Source: a virus
Virus record (IMG/VR): IMGVR_UViG_3300006919_000042
Location: 24,236 to 88,235 of that record
DNA length: 64,000 nucleotides
Direction: 5' to 3' (one strand)
Shown: positions 40,291-50,227 of the stretch, in pieces
Position numbering within the stretch: the first letter of the stretch is position 1
How the letters are laid out: every line of letters begins with the position of its first letter
Translations under genes and position numbers: made by a program
Notes under the pieces: generated by a model
Seen by the model: only the letters and a program-made list of their open reading frames with translations
Told to the model about the DNA's origin: nothing
The model's database searches: none

Positions 40291-43200
40291 ATGAAAAAGC
40301 ATATTCTATTACTTGCTCTGCTTTTAGCTACTACATTTGGCTTTTCGCAGGCAAAGAAGACTTTCAAGACTGAAGTAGCAATTGAACAAACGCCCGCAGC
40401 TGTACCAGCTACGGATTTTGTGTTATCAATACAAGCTGATGGAACATTAACTAAAACAGCAATTTTAGTAACTGATGTACAAACTGGCGCATTTTCCTTA
40501 GAAGGATATGATGAGAGTGGCACTAAGGCTGGATTGAACTTGATTGTAGGATTAGGTGATTATAGCTTAGCTGGTAATGGTACTGGAATCACACTAACTG
40601 ATGCAACTGGACTTACCCAATTACGTAGTAATATATGGGAGTTCCTTTCAAATGTTTCTGGATTTAAGACAGATATAGATGGTGATGGCCTCACAGCAAA
40701 TAGGACATTTACACTTCCTAACGCAAGTGGGATCCCAGCATTAGATGTTAATGGTGTTGCTTCTAGTACAGTAGGAAGTATAACATTAACCACACAAAAT
40801 TTAACTAATGATGGTGAAGATGGTATTAATAAGTACATAACACTTTCAGACATCTATCAAGGAAATACGTTAATCAACGGTGATTATTATCATGATACAG
40901 GATTTACTTATCAAGCATGGGCTGATTTATATATAATTGACGGAGTAGTTTATAACACACTGATTTCAGATGCAGTGACACTATCGCCTGCACACGCTAC
41001 ATTAGATAGGATTGACGTAATTGTTGTTAATAATAATGGAACCATTACAGCAGTAACTGGCACAGCAGCAGCTAATCCAGTTAAGCCTGAGATTGATTTA
41101 GATACTCAAGTCGAGATGACATTCGTGTTGGTTCAAGCCAATACAACTACACCAGCCTCAGTTACAGAGTTATTGGTATATGATGAGAATGCTGGTGATC
41201 CAACAGAGTGGGACTCAGCAACTTCAGACGGATCAATTACTTTAGCAGCTACTGGAACAACACAAAGTGGCACTAATGCAATTCGATTCAATACAGCAGC
41301 AGTTGGTGATCAATTAACTTTAACAGACCTAACAACAATATCTTCTAGTGATTACAATAAAATAATCTTCTACGTCAAATTAGACAATGTACTTGATCAT
41401 AGAATACGACTAACTCTTAGTAATACTGGTGGTTCAGATGTATCTAATACAGCTACACTTCAACATGGTAGTTATGGATTAGACACATCAAACACATCAA
41501 CATATCAATTGATAATTATTCCAGTCAGTGATTTGGCGATAGGAGTTCAAACATATGATAGGTTAACAATTTACAATGACAAAGCAACTGCATCATTTTA
41601 TGTAGATAATATGATACTGCAGACTGGAACTAATCCAGTTGCTGGACCTACAATTACAAACACATCACAGTTAATCAATGACGGTCCTGATGGAGTCAAT
41701 CCATACTTAACGTCACTAACTGAAAGTAACATATATAACTCAGATGGCACAATTACAGTAAACAGAGTAATTGATGCTGATGGCAATTCCATCTCAATTG
41801 ATAATGCGAACGGAGATACGATGTTATTAATTGATACGACCCTTGATGCAGAGGTAGCAAAGATCGGCGCAATAAACCCTGCAAATGGAGGAAATGACGC
41901 TAGCTTTGAAGGAAGTACTTCAGCAACATTATCGACATCTACAACACAAGCAGATTATGATAACGGAACTCAGACGGCAAGTCAAACTTTAGCAGCCAAT
42001 GCAGGAAGTTCTTCAATAACAGCACAAGCAACCAACATAACAATTCAAAATGAAGCTGGATTAAATAAGGTTGAGATTGACGGAACTAAAGTCAATGCAT
42101 TAGCTGGGGCTAATGGACTGAAGGCATTAAGTGCAGGGACAACTGATCTCGTTGGTTTGAATGGATTGAGACTTAAAATTGGTACTGGAGGAGTAGAAAC
42201 ACCTTCAGTGGTAGGATATGTACCAACAGCAACTAATGTCAATGGCAATGTTACATGGCAGCCTGGTGGAGCAAGTTCAATATACAATGCAGATGGATCA
42301 TTAGCTGGTAATAGAATAATGTCACTAAACGGCAATACATTAAGGGTGAATGATGCAGCTGGTAATTCAGCATTAGAAATCGACCCTACAATAAATACAG
42401 AAACAACAGTAGTAAGTGCAAATAACGCAACTGGTGGAGGGAATGAAGCAAGTGTAGATCTTTCTACCACAGACACAGACGTAGTAAGTGAACTCAAAGC
42501 ACAGTTCAATGGTGGAGCTAAGCAGGCTAGTATATTACAGCAAGTAGATGTAACCGAATCATCAACTGAAATAACAACAGATGTATTGAAAGTGGTGTTG
42601 CCAACACCACCAACAGTTGGACAATTCCTTCAAGCAACAAATGTTGATGGCACAGTAGATTGGACCACATCATTAATACGTGAAACATCAAATAATTTAT
42701 TTGGAGGGTCAACAGCAGGTGCAAACATCGTTATTGATGGTGGTAATACAGGGTTTGGAGTTGCTGCTTTAGAAAGTTCAAATGCTATAAATAATAGTGG
42801 ATTTGGGTTTGAAGTACTACGAGAAAATGCAGGTCAAAGAGTTAATGGATTTGGGTTATGGGCTGGTAAGCGGAATACTGCAGATGATGGTAATTTCTTT
42901 GGTCAAGAATCAGGACAATTTAATAAAGGAGCTAGAGTTGTAGGATTTGGTGGAGAAACAGTACAGAATAACCAAGGAGACGATGTTGTAGGCATTGGAA
43001 ATGACGCTTTAATTTATAATGAAGAAAATCAAAATACAGCAGTAGGTTCTGAATCGTTTGTATTTTTAACAAATGTAGCTGGATTAAAAAGTTTCGTATC
43101 TGGTGATGTTACAGCAGGTACCGATAGAATAGCAATAACCGCTCATAACTTTGGCACAACGGGTGCTTTTGTTAATCTATTATATTCAGGAGTTACTGGA

Positions 43201-46200
43201 GGTATTACTAATGGAAAGATATATCAATTTGAAATAATAGATGCTAATACCATTGAATTAATAACAGATTCAACATTAGATTTAGACGGCACAGAAGATG
43301 GTGATTTAACACCTCAATACACTTATACAAATGCAACTACAATAGGCTACAACTCACAACCAACTGCTTCTAATCAAGTAACTTTAGGAAACGCGACAGT
43401 AACGGAGGTTGATACATATGGAGCATTAAGAGCAAGAGCATACGGTGCTGGCACACAAACTGGAACAGCGACTTATAATTTAGTAGTTGATGTTGATGGA
43501 AATGTAATTGAAGAAGTGTTAACACCACAGCCAATATTAGCCATTGATGAAGGAAATGGAGTTGGATATGTGTTGGGAGACTCAGATAGAGCTAATTATG
43601 GAAATGTAGGATTAAGTGCAGTAGATTTAAGCTATAATGGCTCACCTTCTACTACTAAAGGAGCAGGAGGAGATTATTCATTCGTTGCAGGAGAAGCTCA
43701 ACAAATAACGGGAGGAGTTGCTAGTTGGGGCGCCTATACAATAGGTACTGAAAATACAATAGGTGGTACAAATACAACAGCTGCAGGGGCATTAGGTGCT
43801 TACAATACAATATCTAATGGGTATGCTACTACAGCAATAGGGGCTTATAATACAATAAACACTGCTGACAACGGGTTTGGAGCAGCAATTGGAATGAATA
43901 ACGTTCTATCTAATACAAATCCAGCAGGGACTTTCGGAACAGCATTAATTTCTAAGTCAAGACACACACTTGCTGTTGGAGTAGCAAATGTAGATTACAC
44001 TGAAACAGGAAACGAAGCAACTAGACCAATATTTGTAGTGGGAAATGGAACAACAACCACACCTGCAGGCGCATGGGCTGCATCAGTTAGAAGTGATGCT
44101 CTTAGAGTTGATTGGGATGGTACAATTACAGCACCTAGCTTTTCAACTGCTGAAATAACTACTGCAGGAAATGCCTCATTAATCACAAAAGAATACGCAG
44201 ATGCGAATTACTCAACTGGTGGTGATGTAACCGCAGCCTCTAATTTCTCAGCAGATAATACTGTTATATTGAGTGATGGAACTGGTAAAGGAGTAAAGAA
44301 TAGTACAATTGCAAATTCTACTTATAATATAGCTGATGCTTGGGATGGATATGCTGCAGTTCCTGATACATATGGATGGAATGGAATAGCTGGAGGTGAT
44401 GGTGCATGGGTAGCTACTTCTTATAATGGAACAAACAGAGTTATGTGGTCTGATGATAATGGGCAAACATGGACTAATGTAGCTTCATCTAACGATGCTA
44501 ATCAATGGAGGCACGTATCTTACGGTGGTGGAGTATTTATAGCTTTGTCTACTAGTGGAACTAATAGAGTTATGAGATCTACAGATGGAGGCTTAACCTG
44601 GACAGGGATAGCTGCAGCAGTAGATACTAGTTCATGGAATTCTGTAGCATATGGTAATGGAGTATTTGTGGCAGTAGCTAGTTCTGGAACTAATAGAACT
44701 ATGTATTCTACCGACTTAGGATTAACTTGGACAGCAGTAGCTGCAGCTGTTGATACTAGTTCATGGCAAGCAATAGCTTATGGTGGAGGTGTATTTGTAG
44801 CAGTATCTAGTGATGGAACCAATAGAACTATGTGGTCTGACGATTTAGGTTTATCTTGGACTGCTGTAGCTTCGGCAGTTGAGACTAATCAATGGTTTTC
44901 TATAGCCTATGGAGATGGGAACTTTGTGTCTGTTTCAATAGATGGAACCAATAGAGCTATGATATCAGATGACCTAGGATTAACTTGGAGCTCTTCAACT
45001 ACAACACCTTCAAATACTAATGTATGGAGAGATGTTGTATATGGTAACGGAACTTGGATAGCAGTAGCTAACTCAGGCACTAATAAAGTATCTAGGTCGG
45101 TTGATAATGGTGACACTTGGACTGCAATAACTCCTAGTGATGATTTGAATACGTGGAGAAACGTAGCTTATAGTGGAGGAGTTTTTGTATCAGTTGCAGA
45201 TAGTGGGACTAATAGAGTTATGACATATTCTCCTGGAGCTAATGCTTTACTGAACACAAATAGTACTGTAGATGATATAAACGCCTCAGCTACTGGATTT
45301 GAATACACTACAGTTGATTGGGTCAATGCTAAGATAACAGAGACAAGCCCAGATTTATCTAGCCACGTAACCAAAACAGGAACACCAGCAGCTAATCAAT
45401 TGTCTAGATGGACAGGAGATGGAGTATTAGGTGCCATCCCTGAAGCAACTTGGGACGGTTCTAATTTTACTTTTGGAGATATAAATGGAATACTTACACT
45501 TAGAAACCTAACTGGTTACTCAGACATATATGCTTCTAATAGGTTAGATATAGAAAGTAATGAAGGGCTTAGAGTAAACAACATAGGAAAAACTCAGCAC
45601 GTAACAATAATTCCTGGAGCAGGAACATCTACCTTAACAGCACCCACTTCTAATGGAATTATAGCAACTACTGCATACGTAACCTCAAATAGTATAGATA
45701 ATGTACTAGAAGACATCACTCCTCAATTAGGAGGGAATTTAGATGTATTGACAAGAGAGATAACTACAAGCACAGTTAACGGAGACATTGAATTATCTCC
45801 AAATGGTACCGGTAGAGTCTTCATAAACACTGGAAGTGATTTAGAAATAGGAGACGGTGGAAGTCTTTCAGTATCAAATCTAGGAACAGGAGATGCAGTA
45901 GCATCATTCACAGCACCTAACTTTGATACATGGGCTATTGGTAATGATGATAGTGCAGCTGCTTTTGTAATTGATAATGGGTTTACTTTAGGAACAAATC
46001 CTCCACTTTCAATAGATCACACAACTGGAGATGCTACTTTTAATGGAGACCATACTATTATTAAGAATGATGTAGAAACTACTACACCTATTCTATTATT
46101 AGATCAAACTAGTACTGGAGATGCTTTTCAAACATGGACTAATGCTACTAAGTCTTATTCAATGGGAATTGATAATTCAGCAACAGAAAATTTCTTCATA

Positions 46201-46809
46201 TCACATGGAACTGATCTAAGCACTAATCCTATGTTAGAGTTTGGTGATAATGGAGAGGAGGCTTATTTTAGAGTTAATAACATCTATCATTTTACCGATA
46301 GATCAAATACAACGACAGGATGGTATATGAGCAATGTTGGAACGGGAGACATAAAAGTGACTTTAAATGCTGGAGCTGAAACATACAGTTTTGGTGTTGA
46401 CAATAGTGATGGAGACAAGTTTAAAATATCAAACACAAATGTTGTAGGAACAGAAGATATGTTATCATTTACTCCAGGTACATATGACGCAGAGTTTACA
46501 GGCGAGCTAGAATACTCTAAAGGAGTTGCAGACGACACAACGACAGCTTATGAATTAGTATTGGGCGATAGATCTGGAATAGTGACGATGAACAACGCCG
46601 CTGCTAACACGCTAACAATCCCAGCAAATGCATCTGTAGCATTTCCAATAGGAACTGAAATAGTGATTATTAATAAGGGAGCTGGAGTCACAACTGTAGC
46701 AATTACCACAGATACATTAAATCAAAATGTAGGAGGATTAACTCTTGCTCAATATGATAAGAGAACATTGACTAAAATAACAGCTACTAGCTGGATACTA
46801 GGTTACTAA
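40291..46809 (+). CDS. Giant fibre/spike-like protein with signal peptide, head repeats and Asp-box propeller
   Basis: 2172 residues. The N-terminus (KKHILLLALLLATTFGFSQ) is a flavobacterial-type secretion signal, unusual for a phage fibre. Next come repeated LTxDGxxG/NADGSxxGNRxxS segments. A region at about 850-1240 has YadA-head-like short repeats (VVGIGNDAL, TTAIGAYNTI, AAIGMNN). Six Asp-boxes at about 1387-1620 (SDDNGQTW, STDGGLTW, STDLGLTW, SDDLGLSW, SDDLGLTW, SVDNGDTW) indicate a beta-propeller. The C-terminus (IPANASVAFPIGTEIVII, ITATSWILGY) is a common tail-fibre tip. It is likely a receptor-binding or surface adhesin. Overlaps the next gene by one base. Confidence 0.78.
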   Translation: MKKHILLLALLLATTFGFSQAKKTFKTEVAIEQTPAAVPATDFVLSIQADGTLTKTAILVTDVQTGAFSLEGYDESGTKAGLNLIVGLGDYSLAGNGTGITLTDATGLTQLRSNIWEFLSNVSGFKTDIDGDGLTANRTFTLPNASGIPALDVNGVASSTVGSITLTTQNLTNDGEDGINKYITLSDIYQGNTLINGDYYHDTGFTYQAWADLYIIDGVVYNTLISDAVTLSPAHATLDRIDVIVVNNNGTITAVTGTAAANPVKPEIDLDTQVEMTFVLVQANTTTPASVTELLVYDENAGDPTEWDSATSDGSITLAATGTTQSGTNAIRFNTAAVGDQLTLTDLTTISSSDYNKIIFYVKLDNVLDHRIRLTLSNTGGSDVSNTATLQHGSYGLDTSNTSTYQLIIIPVSDLAIGVQTYDRLTIYNDKATASFYVDNMILQTGTNPVAGPTITNTSQLINDGPDGVNPYLTSLTESNIYNSDGTITVNRVIDADGNSISIDNANGDTMLLIDTTLDAEVAKIGAINPANGGNDASFEGSTSATLSTSTTQADYDNGTQTASQTLAANAGSSSITAQATNITIQNEAGLNKVEIDGTKVNALAGANGLKALSAGTTDLVGLNGLRLKIGTGGVETPSVVGYVPTATNVNGNVTWQPGGASSIYNADGSLAGNRIMSLNGNTLRVNDAAGNSALEIDPTINTETTVVSANNATGGGNEASVDLSTTDTDVVSELKAQFNGGAKQASILQQVDVTESSTEITTDVLKVVLPTPPTVGQFLQATNVDGTVDWTTSLIRETSNNLFGGSTAGANIVIDGGNTGFGVAALESSNAINNSGFGFEVLRENAGQRVNGFGLWAGKRNTADDGNFFGQESGQFNKGARVVGFGGETVQNNQGDDVVGIGNDALIYNEENQNTAVGSESFVFLTNVAGLKSFVSGDVTAGTDRIAITAHNFGTTGAFVNLLYSGVTGGITNGKIYQFEIIDANTIELITDSTLDLDGTEDGDLTPQYTYTNATTIGYNSQPTASNQVTLGNATVTEVDTYGALRARAYGAGTQTGTATYNLVVDVDGNVIEEVLTPQPILAIDEGNGVGYVLGDSDRANYGNVGLSAVDLSYNGSPSTTKGAGGDYSFVAGEAQQITGGVASWGAYTIGTENTIGGTNTTAAGALGAYNTISNGYATTAIGAYNTINTADNGFGAAIGMNNVLSNTNPAGTFGTALISKSRHTLAVGVANVDYTETGNEATRPIFVVGNGTTTTPAGAWAASVRSDALRVDWDGTITAPSFSTAEITTAGNASLITKEYADANYSTGGDVTAASNFSADNTVILSDGTGKGVKNSTIANSTYNIADAWDGYAAVPDTYGWNGIAGGDGAWVATSYNGTNRVMWSDDNGQTWTNVASSNDANQWRHVSYGGGVFIALSTSGTNRVMRSTDGGLTWTGIAAAVDTSSWNSVAYGNGVFVAVASSGTNRTMYSTDLGLTWTAVAAAVDTSSWQAIAYGGGVFVAVSSDGTNRTMWSDDLGLSWTAVASAVETNQWFSIAYGDGNFVSVSIDGTNRAMISDDLGLTWSSSTTTPSNTNVWRDVVYGNGTWIAVANSGTNKVSRSVDNGDTWTAITPSDDLNTWRNVAYSGGVFVSVADSGTNRVMTYSPGANALLNTNSTVDDINASATGFEYTTVDWVNAKITETSPDLSSHVTKTGTPAANQLSRWTGDGVLGAIPEATWDGSNFTFGDINGILTLRNLTGYSDIYASNRLDIESNEGLRVNNIGKTQHVTIIPGAGTSTLTAPTSNGIIATTAYVTSNSIDNVLEDITPQLGGNLDVLTREITTSTVNGDIELSPNGTGRVFINTGSDLEIGDGGSLSVSNLGTGDAVASFTAPNFDTWAIGNDDSAAAFVIDNGFTLGTNPPLSIDHTTGDATFNGDHTIIKNDVETTTPILLLDQTSTGDAFQTWTNATKSYSMGIDNSATENFFISHGTDLSTNPMLEFGDNGEEAYFRVNNIYHFTDRSNTTTGWYMSNVGTGDIKVTLNAGAETYSFGVDNSDGDKFKISNTNVVGTEDMLSFTPGTYDAEFTGELEYSKGVADDTTTAYELVLGDRSGIVTMNNAAANTLTIPANASVAFPIGTEIVIINKGAGVTTVAITTDTLNQNVGGLTLAQYDKRTLTKITATSWILGY
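44440..45240 (+). repeat. Six-copy Asp-box (BNR) repeat array
   Basis: Six repeats of about 43-46 codons, each containing a WxxVAYGxGxFVAVxxxGTNR-like strand set followed by S-x-D-x-G-x-x-W. They code for blades of a beta-propeller inside the giant protein. Confidence 0.75.
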
Positions 46810-47231
46810 TGAAAGATCAAATCAAAAACATATCAGTTACAATAGGAGCGTGCGTTACCATAATAACTGGTATATGGTACTTTACTCAACCTATATTTGA
46901 ACAAAAGGTCGAAGACGTTGTGATTGAGTACATTGATAGCAATGAATTCAAGATCACAGAAAGACAGATTATCAAAGAAGTATCAAAAGAGATATTCATT
47001 GAATTTCTCAAGAGTGAAGAATTTAATACTAAGCTAGATGAATACTTAGATCGAGTTAATTCCAATAGTGTAAGTCTAAGAAAACTCCTTTCAATCAAGA
47101 TGGGAGTGCCTCAGGAGACTGTAGCAGACAAGTTATCTGATTTATATACCAAGGACGCCAAGCGACTTAGAAACCTCCTTAGAGGGATTAATAATATGTA
47201 TCCCGAACTTAATGTTTGGGAAATTGATTGA
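46809..47231 (+). CDS. Membrane-anchored hypothetical protein
   Basis: 140 residues with an N-terminal hydrophobic segment (ISVTIGACVTIITGIWYFT) and a soluble, charged, helical tail. Starts on the stop of the giant protein gene. Confidence 0.62.
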   Translation: MKDQIKNISVTIGACVTIITGIWYFTQPIFEQKVEDVVIEYIDSNEFKITERQIIKEVSKEIFIEFLKSEEFNTKLDEYLDRVNSNSVSLRKLLSIKMGVPQETVADKLSDLYTKDAKRLRNLLRGINNMYPELNVWEID

Positions 47232-47264
47232 TATTTACAGAAACCCAAATAAAACCCAAATAAA

Positions 47265-47465
47265 ATGACAGTAAAAGAAATTTTCAGAACGATTGAAGGG
47301 ATAGCAATGTTAGTAGCTTTTGGAATGGTGATCTTCACAGGAGCAAAGATGTTCGCGTGGTTAGGTTTAGCAGCATACGTTATTATCAACTTACCAGGAG
47401 GAATCAAGAAATTTATTTCTGTGATCAAGTGGATAGGACGCAAGTTGGAAATAATTAAAGCATGA
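47265..47465 (+). CDS. Small membrane protein
   Basis: 66 residues with two hydrophobic segments (EGIAMLVAFGMVIFTGAKMF, WLGLAAYVIINL) and a basic end. It overlaps the next gene by 4 bp (ATGA). Confidence 0.6.
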   Translation: MTVKEIFRTIEGIAMLVAFGMVIFTGAKMFAWLGLAAYVIINLPGGIKKFISVIKWIGRKLEIIKA

Positions 47466-48190
47466 TCAAATTCCTAATATATTTCGCAGCGTTTTATCTA
47501 ATAACGATTTTAACGCTGTTTTTAACGCATTCAAAAAGAGACGCACTTACTCATATCAGATTCATTAATAGACACGTCTTATTTCAGATAATCGCGTTGT
47601 CGGCTTATGTAATAGCTCCAATTGCAATACAATTTTATAGATGGAACATAAATGTGCTTACTTGGTACATGGATGATTCGAGATATGATAGATTTCGTGA
47701 AAGTGGGTATGCAGTAGACTATGAGAGTTGGTTGAATGATAGGGGTGGTAAAGAAACGTTTTGGGTACTTTATCAATGGCACACTCGTAATAGAATGTGG
47801 AATGTGTATAAGTTCATCAATATTCCTATTGATAAAGAGTACATCGAGCGCATCATTACAAACACAGCAATACTTAGAGACAAACCAATACAAATTGCAG
47901 ATGCAACTGGATTTATTAGACATGAGAATTCACCAGGACTAAAGTTTTTTGATAAAGCTGGTAATAGTGGATGGAGTATTAATTCAGGAACAGTAATTGC
48001 ATGGGACTATACAATAGTAGGGACAATCAAATACTATTTTACAATAAATGATCAATTATTTTTTAGATACGGCACTTGCTTCAAGCTAGTCACAGCATTT
48101 AAAAGGGATTGGTATATCAATTTTGGGTACGGTACTGGTAGAGAACGATATAAAATATCATTTAAAATTCAGCCTACGAAGAAAATATAG
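47462..48190 (+). CDS. Multi-pass membrane protein
   Basis: 242 residues. The first 70 have two transmembrane helices (FLIYFAAFYLITILTLFL, LFQIIALSAYVIAPIAIQF); the rest is soluble and Trp/Tyr-rich (YQWHTRNRMWNVYKF). A similar membrane-plus-aromatic layout recurs in phages of unknown function. Possibly part of lysis or envelope remodelling. Confidence 0.6.
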   Translation: MIKFLIYFAAFYLITILTLFLTHSKRDALTHIRFINRHVLFQIIALSAYVIAPIAIQFYRWNINVLTWYMDDSRYDRFRESGYAVDYESWLNDRGGKETFWVLYQWHTRNRMWNVYKFINIPIDKEYIERIITNTAILRDKPIQIADATGFIRHENSPGLKFFDKAGNSGWSINSGTVIAWDYTIVGTIKYYFTINDQLFFRYGTCFKLVTAFKRDWYINFGYGTGRERYKISFKIQPTKKI

Positions 48191-48235
48191 TATGTTTATC
48201 ACTTAATAGTAAAACAACAATTTAAAACCGTTAAA

Positions 48236-48619
48236 ATGGAAAAAGTAAAAGATGACGTGGTAGGCACAGTTGATGAAGTAAAAGACATCAAGCAACCTTC
48301 AAAAGAAATTAAAGTAGAAATCGTTCAATCAGAGAATGGAATGATTACACTACAAACTTTTAGTGATTTGCCAGTTAGTGTAGCTCATTTGGTTGGTATC
48401 ATGGAAATTGCAAAAGTAGATTTGCTACACAATACAGTTGATAGTCAAAAAGAAGATGTAGTTGAAATGACAGTTGATGAACTTGACATAAAGTTAAATC
48501 CTGGAGCTGAATTAGTGTTGGGAGATACAATTAAAATTCCAAGAACATCAGCACTTTTAAGAGATCAGATGCGTAGAGAGGCGTTATCAAATACAGAAGG
48601 ACCTAAGGTAGAAGCATAA
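48236..48619 (+). CDS. Hypothetical acidic protein
   Basis: 127 residues, acidic, soluble, no family recognised. The leader TTTAAAACCGTTAAA resembles the ATCGGAAAT family weakly. Followed directly by a terminator, so it ends the fibre and membrane unit. Confidence 0.65.
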   Translation: MEKVKDDVVGTVDEVKDIKQPSKEIKVEIVQSENGMITLQTFSDLPVSVAHLVGIMEIAKVDLLHNTVDSQKEDVVEMTVDELDIKLNPGAELVLGDTIKIPRTSALLRDQMRREALSNTEGPKVEA

Positions 48620-48640
48620 AAATCAAATAGATAAATATTT

Positions 48641-48668
48641 AAAAGACCTCATTTGAGGTCTTTTTTTT
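48641..48668 (+). terminator. Rho-independent terminator
   Basis: AAAAGACCTCA (48641-48651) pairs with TGAGGTCTTTT (48654-48664), then a T run that forms the next -33 box. Confidence 0.87.
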
Positions 48669-48696
48669 GCTTAATAGATAAGGAATTAATATCTTC
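48667..48696 (+). promoter_or_regulatory. Promoter with AGATA spacer element before the head operon
   Basis: TTG at 48667-48669, 20-nt spacer, TATCTTC at 48690-48696, AGATA at 48676-48680. It is the most downstream AGATA promoter seen. Confidence 0.75.
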
Positions 48697-48713
48697 ACAT
48701 AAAATCATATTAA

Positions 48714-49061
48714 ATGAAAGAACAAATCGAACCGGTTGTTAAAGACCAAATTAAAATTGTAGCTCAAAAGGAAGTTGATAAGAAGCAAAAGTACGTTGGG
48801 AAAATTAGAGTAATCAAAGGACTTACAATGTATAAGTTGAATTTGAAAACTGGTCATATAACTAAAGTACAATTCGACTCCGCAGTTATCGATATCAACA
48901 ATCCTGACAAGATTAAGAAGAAAATGATTCAAGAGCCAGGATTCATATATACTCAAGCATTAAATGACAAGAATGCTAAACGCAAATTTACTAAACAAGT
49001 AGCACAAATAATCGCAGCAAATAAATCGAAACATGAAAACCCTATTCGCCCTACCCTTTGA
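48714..49061 (+). CDS. Hypothetical basic protein
   Basis: 115 residues, Lys-rich, soluble (QIKIVAQKEVDKKQKYVGK). No family recognised. Overlaps the next gene by 29 bp. Confidence 0.62.
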   Translation: MKEQIEPVVKDQIKIVAQKEVDKKQKYVGKIRVIKGLTMYKLNLKTGHITKVQFDSAVIDINNPDKIKKKMIQEPGFIYTQALNDKNAKRKFTKQVAQIIAANKSKHENPIRPTL

Positions 49062-49401
49062 GACATATGAGAGTTCTAAGACTGAAACTGGTGTAATCTA
49101 CAATTTAGTGGATCACGAAATGACAGCAGTACTACAAATTTGGGTCACTCACAGACCATATGCAGATCATGATTTGTGCATCAAAGAGATGACACAATGC
49201 CCTAGTAATGTTCGTAATGCAGCAATTGCTATTTTAGACGTCCTATTCGATAAGAAGTGGAGAGTGCTTACTAAATTTACTGCATCTCAAGTGAGACAGT
49301 CAACTAGATTACAAGCATTGCAGTATGGTGAACGTTGTGTATCGCTATCGTATAGTAAAGACGCACGAAAGTTAATCCAAGGACCACCAAAAATGCGATG
49401 A
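49033..49401 (+). CDS. Hypothetical protein
   Basis: 122 residues, alpha/beta, soluble, no family recognised. ATGA overlap with the next gene. Confidence 0.6.
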   Translation: MKTLFALPFETYESSKTETGVIYNLVDHEMTAVLQIWVTHRPYADHDLCIKEMTQCPSNVRNAAIAILDVLFDKKWRVLTKFTASQVRQSTRLQALQYGERCVSLSYSKDARKLIQGPPKMR

Positions 49402-49589
49402 AAATAGTTCTTGTTCGATATCGATTACACCTTGAGATATTCTACAAAGACCTTAGATTGTCGATAAAAAAGTCTACAGTTGAAGATGAGGAATTACTCA
49501 ATAAGTATATTAAAAGATACTTTGAGCTTAACTACAGAAATCCAGTAGTAACAGCCTTCTTCGTATTGAAAATTTTGCGCAGTAGGTAA
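49398..49589 (+). CDS. Hypothetical basic protein (63 aa)
   Basis: 63 residues, basic and helical, coupled by ATGA to the upstream gene. No family recognised. Confidence 0.5.
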   Translation: MKIVLVRYRLHLEIFYKDLRLSIKKSTVEDEELLNKYIKRYFELNYRNPVVTAFFVLKILRSR

Positions 49590-49602
49590 ATTGCTTGGTA
49601 GT

Positions 49603-49626
49603 CTAAATCAAAAAGCTGAGATTTAG
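49603..49626 (+). other. Short inverted repeat before the portal operon
   Basis: CTAAATC (49603-49609) pairs with GATTTAG (49620-49626). No T run. A possible operator or RNA hairpin in the 58-bp gap before the gene at 49648. Confidence 0.3.
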
Positions 49627-49647
49627 GTACTCTAAATAACATTCACA

Positions 49648-50214
49648 ATGGATCAAATTAAAAAACATCACAACGCCGTATTACAGTCAATTACTAAAGA
49701 TTTCAAAGTAGAAGACACAGACACCAACATTGAGAAAGGCACCGTTGCTGAGATGTTAACGTACGGAGGAGCTGCAATTCCAATGAGCAAAACTGGCAAA
49801 GATATTTTGGCAGGTGTCGATAAAAAGATCGCTGAATGTAAGGTAAAGAAAGAGCATTGTCTCAAAGAGATGTTGGAATATTTAGCTAAATGCAATAAGG
49901 TCCCTACTCAGTCAGTAGATGACTATCAACTTAAAGGATGTACTTTAGAGAATGCTCCAAAATCATTTCCGTGGAGAGATGTTGAATCTTACGATTCGCC
50001 AAAAAACAAGCAGTATGTTGATACTGTAGTAATCTCAGAAACTAAGGAGTCAGAAGAAAAATCTGAAAATCCATTCAGAGAGTATAATAAGTATCAAAGA
50101 AAATATATCGAGCATTGTGTTGATGTTTGTTATTTAGAAACAATTCAAGGTGGATTAGATCCAAAGAAGCAATATCAATTAACGATTAAGCAGTGTGTTC
50201 AATTAGGTCTATAA
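49648..50214 (+). CDS. Hypothetical protein preceding the portal gene
   Basis: 188 residues, soluble and charged, no recognised family. Its opening (MDQIKKHHNAVLQ) loosely resembles the helical start of the shared-module proteins at 33.8-37.6 kb. It lies 13 bp upstream of the portal gene, so it may be a head or packaging component. Confidence 0.62.
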   Translation: MDQIKKHHNAVLQSITKDFKVEDTDTNIEKGTVAEMLTYGGAAIPMSKTGKDILAGVDKKIAECKVKKEHCLKEMLEYLAKCNKVPTQSVDDYQLKGCTLENAPKSFPWRDVESYDSPKNKQYVDTVVISETKESEEKSENPFREYNKYQRKYIEHCVDVCYLETIQGGLDPKKQYQLTIKQCVQLGL

Positions 50215-50227
50215 ATCACTAAGTTAA

